Of a stretch of DNA of 24,884 nucleotides, positions 7,513 to 16,342 are shown in pieces (within the stretch, counting starts at the first letter, position 1; every line of letters begins with the position of its first letter). The notes under the pieces are model-generated. The model searched no databases. It saw only the letters and a program-made list of their open reading frames with translations, and had not been told where the DNA came from. The DNA comes from Bacteroidales bacterium UBA1205. GTDB lineage: Bacteria; Bacteroidota; Bacteroidia; Bacteroidales; WCHB1-69. Both the position numbers and the translations under genes were made by a program. The DNA lies in contig DBXT01000073.1 of assembly GCA_002309615.1 (NCBI GenBank), positions 1 to 24,884 on the forward strand, read 5' to 3'.

Positions 7513-9354
7513 ATGTGTGGAATAGTTGGTTACGTTGGTAATAAGGATGCTTATCCTATACTTATCAAGGGTCTTTACCGTATGGAATATCGTGGCTACG
7601 ATAGTGCCGGTGTGGCATTGGTGCATTCCGGCAATGTGGAAGTATATAAATGTCAGGGCAGGGTAAAGGATTTAGAAACATTTTGTGAAGGAAAAGACGT
7701 CTCCGGCAATTGCGGAATAGCACACACGCGATGGGCTACTCACGGAGAACCGAGTAATCAAAATGCTCACCCTCATTTTTCTTCGGATAAAAAAATAGCT
7801 CTAATACATAATGGTATCATAGAAAATTATTTGGTTTTAAGAGATGCCTTGATAAAACAAGGATATGAGTTTACCAGTGATACCGATTCGGAGGTGTTGA
7901 TACATTTAATAGAAGATATTAATAAAAACGAAAATGTGGATTTACCCGAAGCCGTTCGTCTGGCATTAAGCCAAGTTCAGGGAACGTATGCCATTATAGT
8001 GGTATCCATGGACGATCCTCATACATTGATAACGGCACGTAAGGGAAGTCCTGTTATTATCGGTTTCGGCAAAGATGAATATTATGTAGCCTCCGATGGT
8101 TCTGCTTTGGTGGAATATACCAAGAAGGTGGTATATCTCAACGATGAGGAAATAGCAGTGCTTACCCCGGGAAATGATTTGATAGTAAAAACGGTTAAAA
8201 ATAAAAAGGTTTCCCATTATATACAGCAGATACAAATAAGTTTGGACCAATTGGAAAAAGGCGGTTATGAGCATTTTATGCTTAAAGAAATATATGAACA
8301 GCCTCGTTCCATTGCCGATAGCATGAGAGGTCGCTTGAATGTGAAAAAAGATGTGGTGTCGTTGGGCGGAATAGTGGAATATGAGGATAGGCTGTTATCG
8401 GCACGCAGGATTATCATAGTGGCTTGCGGTACATCTTACCATGCAGGTTTGGTGGGAGAACATTTGTTTGAAGATTTAATACGAATACCGGTAGAAGTGG
8501 AATATGCTTCAGAATTCAGGTATCGTAATCCTGTAATATATGAAGACGATGTGGTGATAGCCATTTCTCAATCCGGCGAAACGGCCGATACCTTGGCAGC
8601 CATAGAATTGGCAAAAAAGAAGGGAGCAACGGTGTTGGGAATATGCAATGTGGTAGGGTCTTCCATTGCTCGCGCCACCGATGCGGGGTCTTATACCCAT
8701 GCAGGTCCCGAAATAGGCGTAGCTTCTACCAAAGCTTTCACCGCTCAAGTGACTGTATTGGCTTTGATGGCTTTGTGTTTGGCCAAACGGAAAGGTAAAA
8801 TACCCCAAAACCGATATAAAAAATTAGTGGAAGAGTTGGAAGTTATTCCGTCGAAAGTAGAGACCATACTTAAAAACAGCGAGAGTATCAAACAGATAGC
8901 AAATTATATGAAAGATTTTTCCAATGCATTGTATTTGGGAAGAAATTATAATTACCCGGTGGCGTTGGAAGGAGCGTTAAAATTGAAAGAGATATCTTAT
9001 ATTCATGCAGAAGGATATCCTGCTGCCGAAATGAAACACGGTCCTATTGCTCTTATAGATGAAAATATGCCTGTGGTGGTGATAGCCACCAACAAAGGGT
9101 CTTACGAAAAAGTGGTGAGCAATATTCAAGAGGTAAAAGCACGTAAGGGAAAAATTATCTCTATAGTCTCCGAAGGAGATGTGGATGTGGAAAAATTGTC
9201 GGATTATGTGATAGAAATACCGGAGACAGAAGAAATGTATGTGCCGATATTGGCAAGCATACCTTTGCAATTGTTGGCATATTATGCAGCCGTATTGTGC
9301 GGAAGAGATGTTGACCGTCCGCGAAATTTGGCTAAGTCGGTAACGGTGGAATAA
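7513..9354 (+). CDS. glmS: Glutamine--fructose-6-phosphate aminotransferase (isomerizing)
   Basis: Makes glucosamine-6-phosphate from fructose-6-phosphate and glutamine, the entry step to UDP-GlcNAc for peptidoglycan and lipid A, in the cytoplasm. At 613 residues it is full length. The N-terminal glutaminase domain starts MCGIVGYVG with nucleophile Cys2 and contains AHTRWATHG and NAHPHF (about 70-90). Two SIS sugar-isomerase domains follow: the first with VACGTSYHAG and ISQSGETADTL, the second with YLGRNYNYPVALEGALKLKE in the 470-490 region and EMKHGPIALID. The end DRPRNLAKSVTVE is the family signature. It starts 6 bases after DUF4270, so there is no room for a glmS ribozyme; regulation must come from the operon promoter at 5308. 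A membrane protein gene follows after 31 bases. Confidence 0.98.
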   Translation: MCGIVGYVGNKDAYPILIKGLYRMEYRGYDSAGVALVHSGNVEVYKCQGRVKDLETFCEGKDVSGNCGIAHTRWATHGEPSNQNAHPHFSSDKKIALIHNGIIENYLVLRDALIKQGYEFTSDTDSEVLIHLIEDINKNENVDLPEAVRLALSQVQGTYAIIVVSMDDPHTLITARKGSPVIIGFGKDEYYVASDGSALVEYTKKVVYLNDEEIAVLTPGNDLIVKTVKNKKVSHYIQQIQISLDQLEKGGYEHFMLKEIYEQPRSIADSMRGRLNVKKDVVSLGGIVEYEDRLLSARRIIIVACGTSYHAGLVGEHLFEDLIRIPVEVEYASEFRYRNPVIYEDDVVIAISQSGETADTLAAIELAKKKGATVLGICNVVGSSIARATDAGSYTHAGPEIGVASTKAFTAQVTVLALMALCLAKRKGKIPQNRYKKLVEELEVIPSKVETILKNSESIKQIANYMKDFSNALYLGRNYNYPVALEGALKLKEISYIHAEGYPAAEMKHGPIALIDENMPVVVIATNKGSYEKVVSNIQEVKARKGKIISIVSEGDVDVEKLSDYVIEIPETEEMYVPILASIPLQLLAYYAAVLCGRDVDRPRNLAKSVTVE

Positions 9355-9385
9355 TATAAATAATAGTAGAAAATAAGATACAGAG

Positions 9386-10072
9386 ATGAAAAAACAAGAT
9401 TTTCTGGTAATATTCATAGTATTGTTGGTGCTGGCACCGTTTTTTGTATTTGACGGGGTGTATGACACCTATTTAAAATGGAACGCTTCCAATCCTTATT
9501 TATTGGCCTTTGTGAAATTTTCCGTTTTGGGCACTTTCGGGGAGATGTTGGCATCACGCATACGAATAGGCAACTATTATAGTCCGGAATTCGGTTTGTT
9601 CCCCAAAATGATAATTTGGGGCTTGTTGGGTATGTGGATAGCTTTAGCTATGAAAGTGTTTGCCTCAGGCGTACCTGTGGTGATGGAAAAATTGTTTGAA
9701 ACCAACGGTCTGGCAGACGCCATGCATGGAGATTTTTCTTTGATGAAGTTAGCCGGAGCATTTTGGATAAGTGTAATAATGAATACAAGTTTTGCACCGG
9801 TGTTCATGACTTTGCATAAAATATGCGACATGCATATTACTCAATATCAGGGAGGTATGAAATGCTTGACTAAGCCTATCCGTGTAGTGGAATTGTTGAA
9901 TAAAACCAATTGGGATACACAATGGAATTTTGTGTTTAAAAAGACCATCCCCTTGTTTTGGATACCCGCACATACCATAACATTTATATTACCTACGGCG
10001 TTTCAGGTGCTTTTTGCCGCGTTTTTAGGAGTGGTGTTAGGATTGATATTGGCGATAGCCGCAAAAAAATAA
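9386..10072 (+). CDS. Conserved integral membrane protein, Mpv17/PMP22-like (tentative)
   Basis: 228-residue hydrophobic protein with probable helices at about 5-25, 72-92, 125-148, 185-205 and 207-226. The tail HTITFILPTAFQVLFAAFLG (196-215), preceded by WIP, recalls the C-terminal signature of the Mpv17/PMP22 family, but the match is weak. A run of polar residues, NKTNWDTQWNFVFKKTIP (about 172-189), precedes the last hydrophobic region. It starts 31 bases after glmS and ends at a clear terminator, so it is probably the last gene of the glmS operon. No function can be assigned. Confidence 0.7.
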   Translation: MKKQDFLVIFIVLLVLAPFFVFDGVYDTYLKWNASNPYLLAFVKFSVLGTFGEMLASRIRIGNYYSPEFGLFPKMIIWGLLGMWIALAMKVFASGVPVVMEKLFETNGLADAMHGDFSLMKLAGAFWISVIMNTSFAPVFMTLHKICDMHITQYQGGMKCLTKPIRVVELLNKTNWDTQWNFVFKKTIPLFWIPAHTITFILPTAFQVLFAAFLGVVLGLILAIAAKK

Positions 10073-10092
10073 CAATGATAAAACAAAAAGAT

Positions 10093-10132
10093 TAGTGGAA
10101 TTGAATCAAACTTCTGTTCCACTATTTTTTTT
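10093..10132 (+). terminator. Intrinsic terminator after the glmS operon
   Basis: Perfect 8-bp stem TAGTGGAA (10093-10100) / TTCCACTA (10117-10124), with a 16-base loop, followed by eight T residues. It lies 20 bases downstream of the membrane protein gene. Confidence 0.8.
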
Positions 10133-10161
10133 GTGGTGAGTAGGATTTGAGGAAAAAATGA

Positions 10162-10169
10162 TATTTTTG
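10162..10169 (+). promoter_or_regulatory. Bacteroidota -7 box for lipoprotein/ABC exporter pair
   Basis: TATTTTTG, matching TAnnTTTG, 23 bases before the ATG at 10193 and just after the preceding terminator. A TTTG at 10146 is closer than the usual -33 spacing. Confidence 0.55.
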
Positions 10170-10192
10170 CATTATTAATAAAAATAGCATTC

Positions 10193-11089
10193 ATGAAATA
10201 TTTTGTATCATATCTTTCGTTTATAGGTTTGGCAATCGCTTTGTGTGCATGCGGCAGCGGGGACGATGACAATACCGTGACTGACCCTACGGCAATATAT
10301 TCCATTATAAAAGAAGATACATCGGGAATAGATGTGGTGTCGCTTTCGGGTAATAATCCGTTATGGGTGCGTAAGCAGATAGAGCAATATCAAATTCCGG
10401 AGCAGACCTTTGAAGAAAAAAGAGCAACATTGTATAAAATATTGGATACATTATACACGCTGAATCATTTTGAAGAAGAGGATGTATATGCCGTGGTGGA
10501 TTCGCTTAATTATATGGCAGTGCATTATATGCTCAACATTTTGCAAGATAAAAAAAGCATAAACGCTCCGTTAAAACACAAAATGCTGACTACTGCAGTG
10601 TCGGCCGATAGAATGTTGAGGGTATATACATGGAATGAAAATATAGGCTTGGATTATAATACCTATTTAAATGTATATCAATATGCAGATGCCAATCGAA
10701 ACATGCATGCTTGTCTGAATACTCAAAATTATGATGCAACCAATTGTGAAATAGCAAGCGGCAGGCCGGTATCGGTGTATAAATTGAATTATACAGGCGA
10801 AAGCGGGTGTTTGTATTTATTGAATGTAGAAGGAAGTGTGAGCGGTAGCGAAAATTTTAAAGGTGCCATAGTGTTGTTGCAACAAGGCGACAGCCTTGTG
10901 TTCAATTATAAAGGTTTCGCTCCGCATTCCGAAGCATGTATGTATACTTATATGCAAGCGGAATCCATAATGTGTGCTTATAATTATAAGTCACAACAGC
11001 TGGAATATAAAATAAAAAACGAGGCAGGAGAAATACATACCGTCACCTATGTATTCAATGGTGAGTTTTTTGAACTTAAACAAGATTAA
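10193..11089 (+). CDS. Putative lipoprotein, unknown function
   Basis: 298-residue protein that I do not recognise. The signal peptide ends in a lipobox LCAC with lipidated Cys20, followed by GSGDDDN, the flexible acidic linker often seen in exported Bacteroidota lipoproteins. Residues from about 55 to 125 look helical and charged; the rest (about 130-298) is beta-like with several Tyr-rich strands and four Cys residues (NMHACLNTQNYDATNCEI, GCLYLL, EACMYTY, IMCAYNY) that could form disulfides outside the cytoplasm. Its TAA stop overlaps the ATG of the ABC exporter by one base (TAATG at 11087-11091), pointing to translational coupling and a possible functional link with that exporter. Confidence 0.7.
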   Translation: MKYFVSYLSFIGLAIALCACGSGDDDNTVTDPTAIYSIIKEDTSGIDVVSLSGNNPLWVRKQIEQYQIPEQTFEEKRATLYKILDTLYTLNHFEEEDVYAVVDSLNYMAVHYMLNILQDKKSINAPLKHKMLTTAVSADRMLRVYTWNENIGLDYNTYLNVYQYADANRNMHACLNTQNYDATNCEIASGRPVSVYKLNYTGESGCLYLLNVEGSVSGSENFKGAIVLLQQGDSLVFNYKGFAPHSEACMYTYMQAESIMCAYNYKSQQLEYKIKNEAGEIHTVTYVFNGEFFELKQD

Positions 11090-12906
11090 TGAACGATTAT
11101 AGAAAAATAGGTCAAGTATTATATCCTTACCGATATCGTTTGTTATCTGTATCGGTAGTGAATTTATTGTCGGCTTTTTTTTCCTTGTGTTCGGTAGCCA
11201 TTTTAGCCCCTTTGTTGTCCTTGGTATTCAATCAGGTAAAAGCGGACATGGCGCCGCCGGCATTTGCTTTTACTTCAGATACACTTTTAGCATATGCACA
11301 ATATTATTTATCCATAATTATAGCAGACCACGGAGTGCTGTCGGCTCTGTTGATATTGTTGGGTGTGGTGTTTGTTTCCTTTCTGTTGAGCAAGGTGCTT
11401 GCCTATTCGGCTGTGTGTATATTGATACCTATTCGCACGGCTGTGGTGAAAATGTTCAGGCAAAATGCCTATCAGAAAATGCTTAATTTACCTGTCTCTT
11501 ACTTTTCAAAACATAAAAAAGGGGATGTTATATCATTGGTTATTAATGATATACAAGAAGTTGATATGTCAATTTTGGACTCTTTACAGTCCTTTTTACG
11601 TTTTCCTTTGGAAATAGTGTTGTATCTGCTGGCTTTGTTTTTAATTAATTACAAATTAAGTTTGCTGGTTTTGGTGCTTTTGCCCTTGGCGGGCTTTGTG
11701 ATTAACAAATTGCAAAGAAAATTAAAATCGAATTCCAAGCAGGCTAAAGAATATCAATCGGATATGACCACCACCATAGAGGAGGGTATATATGCATTGC
11801 GTGTGATAAAGGCTTTTAACGGAATCGGTAAAATGAGCGATTATTTCAATCGTATTAATGCCAAATACGCAAATATATTTGTTAAGATATCCCGTCGTAG
11901 GGATTTGTCTTCTCCTTTGGGTGAATTTTTGGGTGTATTGATAGTGGTGGTAATACTTTTGTACGGCAGTGTTCAAGTGTTGTCGCCGGATAATTCGTTT
12001 ACTGCCGAATTGTTTATTACCTATATTATGATATTCATACAGGTGATTAACCCTATGAAATCCTTGTCCGAAGCGTTTGCTAATTTAAAAAAAGGCATGG
12101 CATCAATAGACCGTATCAATACCCTGTTGGAAAGTGATGAGGTGGTTGAGTCAAGCAATCATTGTATGGATTTAAAGGATTTTAAAAATAAAATAGAATT
12201 TAAAAACGTATGTTTTTCCTATGGTGACAAATCGGTGTTAACGGATTTGAATTTTGAGATTAAAAAAGGGCAGAAAACGGCTATATGCGGCATGTCGGGA
12301 GCCGGCAAAACCACCATAGTGGATCTTTTATTGCGTTTTTATGACATACAATCGGGCGAGATATTAATAGATGGTGTAGATATTAATAATTTCACCATCA
12401 AAAGTCTGCTTAAAATATTCGGAGTGGTGTCGCAGGAAAGCGTGCTTTTTAATGATACCGTATATAATAACATTACCATGGGATATGATACCACGGAAGA
12501 AGATGTGATACGGGCGGCCCAAATGGCCAATGTAACCAATTTTCTGCCCCAATTGGAAGATGGCATATATACCAATGTGGGAGATAGAGGTGCTAATTTG
12601 TCGGGAGGACAAAAACAAAGGATAAGTATAGCCAGAGCTTTGTTGCGCAAGCCCGAAATATTAATATTGGATGAAGCAACTTCGGCATTGGATGCACATT
12701 TGGAATTGTCGGTGCAGCAAGCTATCGACAGCATGCTAAGCGGCCGAACCAGCATAGTAATAGCACATCGTTTGGCTACCATCGTGTCGGCGGATAATAT
12801 TATCGTCATCAACAACGGAAAGGTGGCAGAGCAGGGAACGCACAGCGAGTTGGTGGCTAAAAACGGCCTGTACAAGAATATGGTAGATATGCAATCTTTT
12901 GTTTAA
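11089..12906 (+). CDS. ABC exporter, fused permease and ATPase (MsbA/lipid-exporter type)
   Basis: Half-size ABC exporter of 605 residues that would act as a homodimer in the inner membrane. The N-terminal membrane domain has hydrophobic helices at about 18-45, 83-112, 168-190, 190-207, 280-298 and 305-325. The C-terminal ATPase is intact: Walker A GMSGAGKTT (401-409), Q-loop Gln449, signature LSGGQ (504-508), Walker B ILILDEA (524-530), D-loop SALD and switch His560. General resemblance is to MsbA and other lipid or peptide exporters; no specific substrate is encoded in the sequence. It is coupled to the upstream lipoprotein gene by a one-base overlap. No terminator with a T tract is seen after its stop. 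Confidence 0.9.
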   Translation: MNDYRKIGQVLYPYRYRLLSVSVVNLLSAFFSLCSVAILAPLLSLVFNQVKADMAPPAFAFTSDTLLAYAQYYLSIIIADHGVLSALLILLGVVFVSFLLSKVLAYSAVCILIPIRTAVVKMFRQNAYQKMLNLPVSYFSKHKKGDVISLVINDIQEVDMSILDSLQSFLRFPLEIVLYLLALFLINYKLSLLVLVLLPLAGFVINKLQRKLKSNSKQAKEYQSDMTTTIEEGIYALRVIKAFNGIGKMSDYFNRINAKYANIFVKISRRRDLSSPLGEFLGVLIVVVILLYGSVQVLSPDNSFTAELFITYIMIFIQVINPMKSLSEAFANLKKGMASIDRINTLLESDEVVESSNHCMDLKDFKNKIEFKNVCFSYGDKSVLTDLNFEIKKGQKTAICGMSGAGKTTIVDLLLRFYDIQSGEILIDGVDINNFTIKSLLKIFGVVSQESVLFNDTVYNNITMGYDTTEEDVIRAAQMANVTNFLPQLEDGIYTNVGDRGANLSGGQKQRISIARALLRKPEILILDEATSALDAHLELSVQQAIDSMLSGRTSIVIAHRLATIVSADNIIVINNGKVAEQGTHSELVAKNGLYKNMVDMQSFV

Positions 12907-13076
12907 AAATATATTTCAGCAGCATAATTGTTGAAAACATGGCCGCGTTGCACATGTATGGCTTGTTTATATGCGTTAAATACAGTATGTTAAGTGTGTC
13001 TTATAGGTGTGTGTTTTTTGTGGATGTTTTTTGATAAAAAAAATAAAAAAAAGACCGCATATTAGATTTTTTTTCG

Positions 13077-13084
13077 TATATTTG
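13077..13084 (+). promoter_or_regulatory. Bacteroidota -7 box for butyrate kinase gene
   Basis: TATATTTG, an exact TAnnTTTG match, in the 247-base gap 12907-13153. It would give a leader of about 60 bases before the ATG at 13154. Apart from this box the gap is AT-rich and shows no gene. Confidence 0.6.
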
Positions 13085-13153
13085 CAAATTGGAGTCGGTT
13101 GCCAAAGCAATACTTCTCAAAAGAAAGTAGCATTTAAAACACAATAATATACA

Positions 13154-14260
13154 ATGTCAGAAGTTATAAAACCAACACAAAAATTTACTTTAGCCATTAA
13201 CCCCGGAGCAACATCAACAAAAGTATCTGTTTACGAAGGTGAGCAAGAAGTGTTTACCGAAAACATCAAGCATCCTCTTGAAGAGATACAACGTTTTAAA
13301 GAGGTAGCCGATCAGTTTGACTATCGTAAAAACGCCATTATGGAAATGTTGAAAAAACATGGAGTTGCTAACGATAATATAGCCATAGTTATAGGACGAG
13401 GCGGGCTTACTCGTCCCTGCGAATCGGGAGTATATAAAGTGAACGAACTGATGAAACAAGAATGCCATGAGGGTATTCAAGGCAAGCATGCTTGCAATTT
13501 AGGCGCCTTGATATCGGATAGCATAGCCAAAGAAATAGGATTGGAAACTGCCTATATTGCTGATCCCGGCATAGTAGACGAACGTCCCGATTTTGCTAAA
13601 ATCACAGGACATCCCGTATTTGATATGGACCCCCAGCGCGAAGGTGTTATTTGGCATTGCTTGAACCAAAAGATGACAGCTAAATTATATGCTCGCGAAT
13701 TGGGCAAGCATTATGAAGACTTAAATTTGATAGTGGCACACCTCGGCGGCGGTGTATCTGTGGGAATACATGTGCATGGTCGTGTGGTGGAAGTAAATAG
13801 AGCATTGTGCGGTTTGGGAGCTTTTTCTCCTACCCGTTCCGGTTCTATCAATGCCAGCAAATTAATAGATGTATGTTTTAGCGGAAAATATACCAAAGAA
13901 CAAATCAAGAAAATGATTACAGCCGAAGGCGGTTTTGTTGCTTATTTGGGCACCAACGACGCTTATGAAGTGGAACAAAAAGCTATGGCCGGTGATGAAA
14001 AATGCAAATTGCTGGTAGACGCATTTTGTTATCAAGTGTCATTGGAAATAAGTAGATTAGCCGCTGTTGTCAATGGTAAGGTGGATGCTATACTCCTCAC
14101 CGGAGGTATAGCCTATAGCAAACCATGGATGACTCAAATACAAGAACATATTTCTTGGATTGCACCTGTGAAAGTGTACAAAGGAGAAAATGAAATGCTC
14201 GCTTTGGCTATGTGTGCCAACGAGGTAATCAACGGAGTGCAACCCAAAGAATATAAATAA
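13154..14260 (+). CDS. buk: Butyrate kinase
   Basis: Converts butyryl-phosphate and ADP to butyrate and ATP (reversible); some relatives prefer branched-chain acyl phosphates. The 368 residues match the ASKHA acetate/butyrate kinase family. Motifs are the phosphate-binding NPGATSTKVSVYEGE (16-30), IGRGGL, the adenosine/phosphate loop HLGGGVSVGIHVHGRVVEVN (about 195-214), and ILLTGGIAYS near residue 315. In many fermenters it is paired with phosphotransbutyrylase (ptb). No ptb is adjacent here: an ABC exporter precedes it and an ABC-2 permease follows. The gene has its own -7 box upstream and ends 25 bases before a strong terminator, so it looks monocistronic. Confidence 0.93.
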   Translation: MSEVIKPTQKFTLAINPGATSTKVSVYEGEQEVFTENIKHPLEEIQRFKEVADQFDYRKNAIMEMLKKHGVANDNIAIVIGRGGLTRPCESGVYKVNELMKQECHEGIQGKHACNLGALISDSIAKEIGLETAYIADPGIVDERPDFAKITGHPVFDMDPQREGVIWHCLNQKMTAKLYARELGKHYEDLNLIVAHLGGGVSVGIHVHGRVVEVNRALCGLGAFSPTRSGSINASKLIDVCFSGKYTKEQIKKMITAEGGFVAYLGTNDAYEVEQKAMAGDEKCKLLVDAFCYQVSLEISRLAAVVNGKVDAILLTGGIAYSKPWMTQIQEHISWIAPVKVYKGENEMLALAMCANEVINGVQPKEYK

Positions 14261-14285
14261 CAAATAAAGGAACAATGTAATAATG

Positions 14286-14316
14286 GGTTCGAGTAGATAA
14301 ACTCGAACTCTTTTTT
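14286..14316 (+). terminator. Intrinsic terminator after buk
   Basis: Perfect 8-bp stem GTTCGAGT (14287-14294) / ACTCGAAC (14301-14308), with a six-base loop and a possible extra G-T pair, followed by TCTTTTTT. The T tract ends only four bases before the ATG of the following permease gene. Confidence 0.87.
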
Positions 14317-14320
14317 CATA

Positions 14321-15439
14321 ATGCGAACCATACTGATACTGATAAAAAAGGAATTTCTGCAAATATTTCGCAATCCGGTGTTGTGGAAGTTGGTCATTTT
14401 TTTACCTATTGCCCAATTGCTGATATTCCCTTTTGCCGCCGATATGGAAATTAAGCGTTTGAATGTGGCTGTAATTGATTACGATTGTTCTTCGTTTTCT
14501 CGTGATTTGCAGAACACTTTGAATGCCACCAAATATTTTCGCACCATCAAAGGAATACATTCCTATGCCGAAGGAGAGTTGGCCATGAAACGCAACAAGG
14601 TGGATATCATTGTGGAGATACCTCCTGATTTCCATGTGAATATATACCGCAGGCAGCAGCCTGTGCTTGGTATTACCGCCAATGCGGTAAACAGTATGAA
14701 AGCCGCTATAGGTGTCGCCTACTTAAAGCAATTTTTGACAGGTTATTTTGAACGAACCTTGCAGAATGCTGCCACCATGCAGGCTAACGATTATTTTCAA
14801 ACCAATATTTCGGTATCTCGGTGGTTTAATCATAAAATGGACTATAAAAATATATTTGTCCCCGGAATTTTAGCCGTATTGGTCAGCATGATAGGCGCCA
14901 TGCTTTCCACATTGAACATAGTGCGGGAAAAAGAATTGGGCACCATAGAACAAATTAATTTAACACCCATTACCAAAATGCAATTCTTTGTAGGAAAAGT
15001 ATTTCCCTTTTGGGCAATAGGCATGCTGGAGTTCTTGGCGGGATTGGGCATAATGTTTTTCGTTTTCGGTATACATATTCAGGGCTCTTTGTCCGCCTTG
15101 TTGCTCATGACAGCCATATTTCTTTTAGCTATGTTGGGGATGGGTTTTATGGTGAGTATTTTTGCCGAAAATCAAGTGCAGTCCATGTTTGTGATGATAT
15201 TCTTTTTTATAGTGTTCATCTTGCTCAGCGGCTTGTTTACGCCTATAGAAAGCATGCCTAAATGGGCTCAAATTATGAATTTGGTAAATCCTATAGCACA
15301 TTTTATGGAAATATTGCGGAGCATAGTTCTAAAAGGCAGTTCTTTGGTTGACATGCGTTTTTATTTGTTGGGCATGTCATTGTTCGCCGTTTTTTCCAAT
15401 GCCATTACCATAGTGTGCTATAAAAACAGAGCGGATTAA
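14321..15439 (+). CDS. ABC-2 type transporter permease
   Basis: 372-residue membrane subunit of an ABC-2 exporter, YhhJ/YbhR-like. It has a first helix at about 22-40, a large periplasmic domain (about 42-172) and a cluster of helices from about 175 to 365. FVPGILAVLVSMIGAMLSTL (about 179-198), then REKELGTIEQ and SGLFTPIESMPKW, are typical of the family. Such permeases normally sit with an ATPase, a HlyD-type adaptor and a second permease; none is next to it, so it needs partners encoded elsewhere. The start is unusual: the ATG follows the buk terminator by four bases, leaving no room for a ribosome binding site outside the hairpin. The next in-frame Met (residue 42) would remove the first helix, so 14321 is kept. 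Confidence 0.85.
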   Translation: MRTILILIKKEFLQIFRNPVLWKLVIFLPIAQLLIFPFAADMEIKRLNVAVIDYDCSSFSRDLQNTLNATKYFRTIKGIHSYAEGELAMKRNKVDIIVEIPPDFHVNIYRRQQPVLGITANAVNSMKAAIGVAYLKQFLTGYFERTLQNAATMQANDYFQTNISVSRWFNHKMDYKNIFVPGILAVLVSMIGAMLSTLNIVREKELGTIEQINLTPITKMQFFVGKVFPFWAIGMLEFLAGLGIMFFVFGIHIQGSLSALLLMTAIFLLAMLGMGFMVSIFAENQVQSMFVMIFFFIVFILLSGLFTPIESMPKWAQIMNLVNPIAHFMEILRSIVLKGSSLVDMRFYLLGMSLFAVFSNAITIVCYKNRAD

Positions 15440-15480
15440 TGATATTATAGCATATATTTTAACAGATAATTATAAATACA

Positions 15481-16233
15481 ATGATAGCATATATTACAGG
15501 AGCAACCAGCGGGTTTGGAAAAGCCATTGCTCAAAAGTTGGCACAAATGGGTTATGATATGGTCATAACCGGTAGAAGAAAAGAACGTTTGGACACTTTA
15601 GCAGAGGAATTGATAAAACAATATCATATTAAAGTGTTGGTGTCTTGTTATGATGTCAGGGATAACAATGCCGTGGAACAAGCCATAGTATCTTTGCCTC
15701 AAGAATGGAAAAACATAGATGTGTTGGTCAATAATGCCGGTTTGGCAGTAGGGGCAGTAGGCATTCAAAACGGGGAATTGGACGATTGGAATCGTATGAT
15801 AGACACAAATATTAAAGGTTTGTTGCATGTAAGCCGTCAAATCATGCCTTTAATGGTAGCCCGCAAGAGCGGACATATTATCAATCTGGGTTCAGTGGCA
15901 GGCAAGGAAGTGTATCCTAACGGAAATGTGTATTGTGCCACCAAACATGCTGTAGATGCTATCAGCAAGGCCATGAGAGTGGATATGTTGCCGTATGGTA
16001 TCAAAGTGAGTCAAATATGTCCCGGAGCTGCGGAAACGGAATTCTCTTTAGTACGCTATAAGGGTGACCAAGAAGCCGCCGACAAGGTATATAAAGGTTA
16101 TCAACCTTTGGTAGCGGAAGATATTGCGGATGTGGTAGGATATTTGGTCTCTTTGCCCAAACATGTTTGTATCAACGATTTGGTGATTACCTGTTTGTCT
16201 CAAGCCAATACTACTAATTTTTATAAAAAATAA
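15481..16233 (+). CDS. Short-chain dehydrogenase/reductase (YdfG-like)
   Basis: NAD(P)-dependent oxidoreductase of the classical SDR family, 250 residues, cytoplasmic. The cofactor loop is TGATSGFG (6-13), the NNAG motif is at 84-87, and the catalytic residues are Ser138, Tyr151 and Lys155 (in YCATK). Arg32-Arg33 after the second strand favours NADPH. Overall it is closest in style to YdfG, which acts on 3-hydroxy acids such as serine, but the substrate is not certain. It starts 41 bases after the permease gene; the gap has only a weak box (TATATTTT at 15453). A clear terminator lies about 80 bases downstream, at 16311. Confidence 0.88.
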   Translation: MIAYITGATSGFGKAIAQKLAQMGYDMVITGRRKERLDTLAEELIKQYHIKVLVSCYDVRDNNAVEQAIVSLPQEWKNIDVLVNNAGLAVGAVGIQNGELDDWNRMIDTNIKGLLHVSRQIMPLMVARKSGHIINLGSVAGKEVYPNGNVYCATKHAVDAISKAMRVDMLPYGIKVSQICPGAAETEFSLVRYKGDQEAADKVYKGYQPLVAEDIADVVGYLVSLPKHVCINDLVITCLSQANTTNFYKK

Positions 16234-16310
16234 TAGTAAATAAGCAAAAAGCGGTTTAGCATAAATAACGGAGATATGCACCGAAAGGAGCATGCTCATG
16301 TATAAAAAGT

Positions 16311-16342
16311 GGTTAAAGACAGTATGCTTTAACCTTTTTTTT
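16311..16342 (+). terminator. Intrinsic terminator downstream of the SDR gene
   Basis: Perfect 8-bp stem GGTTAAAG (16311-16318) / CTTTAACC (16327-16334), with an eight-base loop, followed by eight T residues. It lies in the 258-base gap between the SDR and DUF2851 genes. Confidence 0.8.

Noticed and set aside
12339..12875. 178-codon minus-strand open frame opposite the ABC exporter ATPase
   Set aside because: It lies wholly antisense to the conserved Walker A to H-loop region and has no motif of its own.
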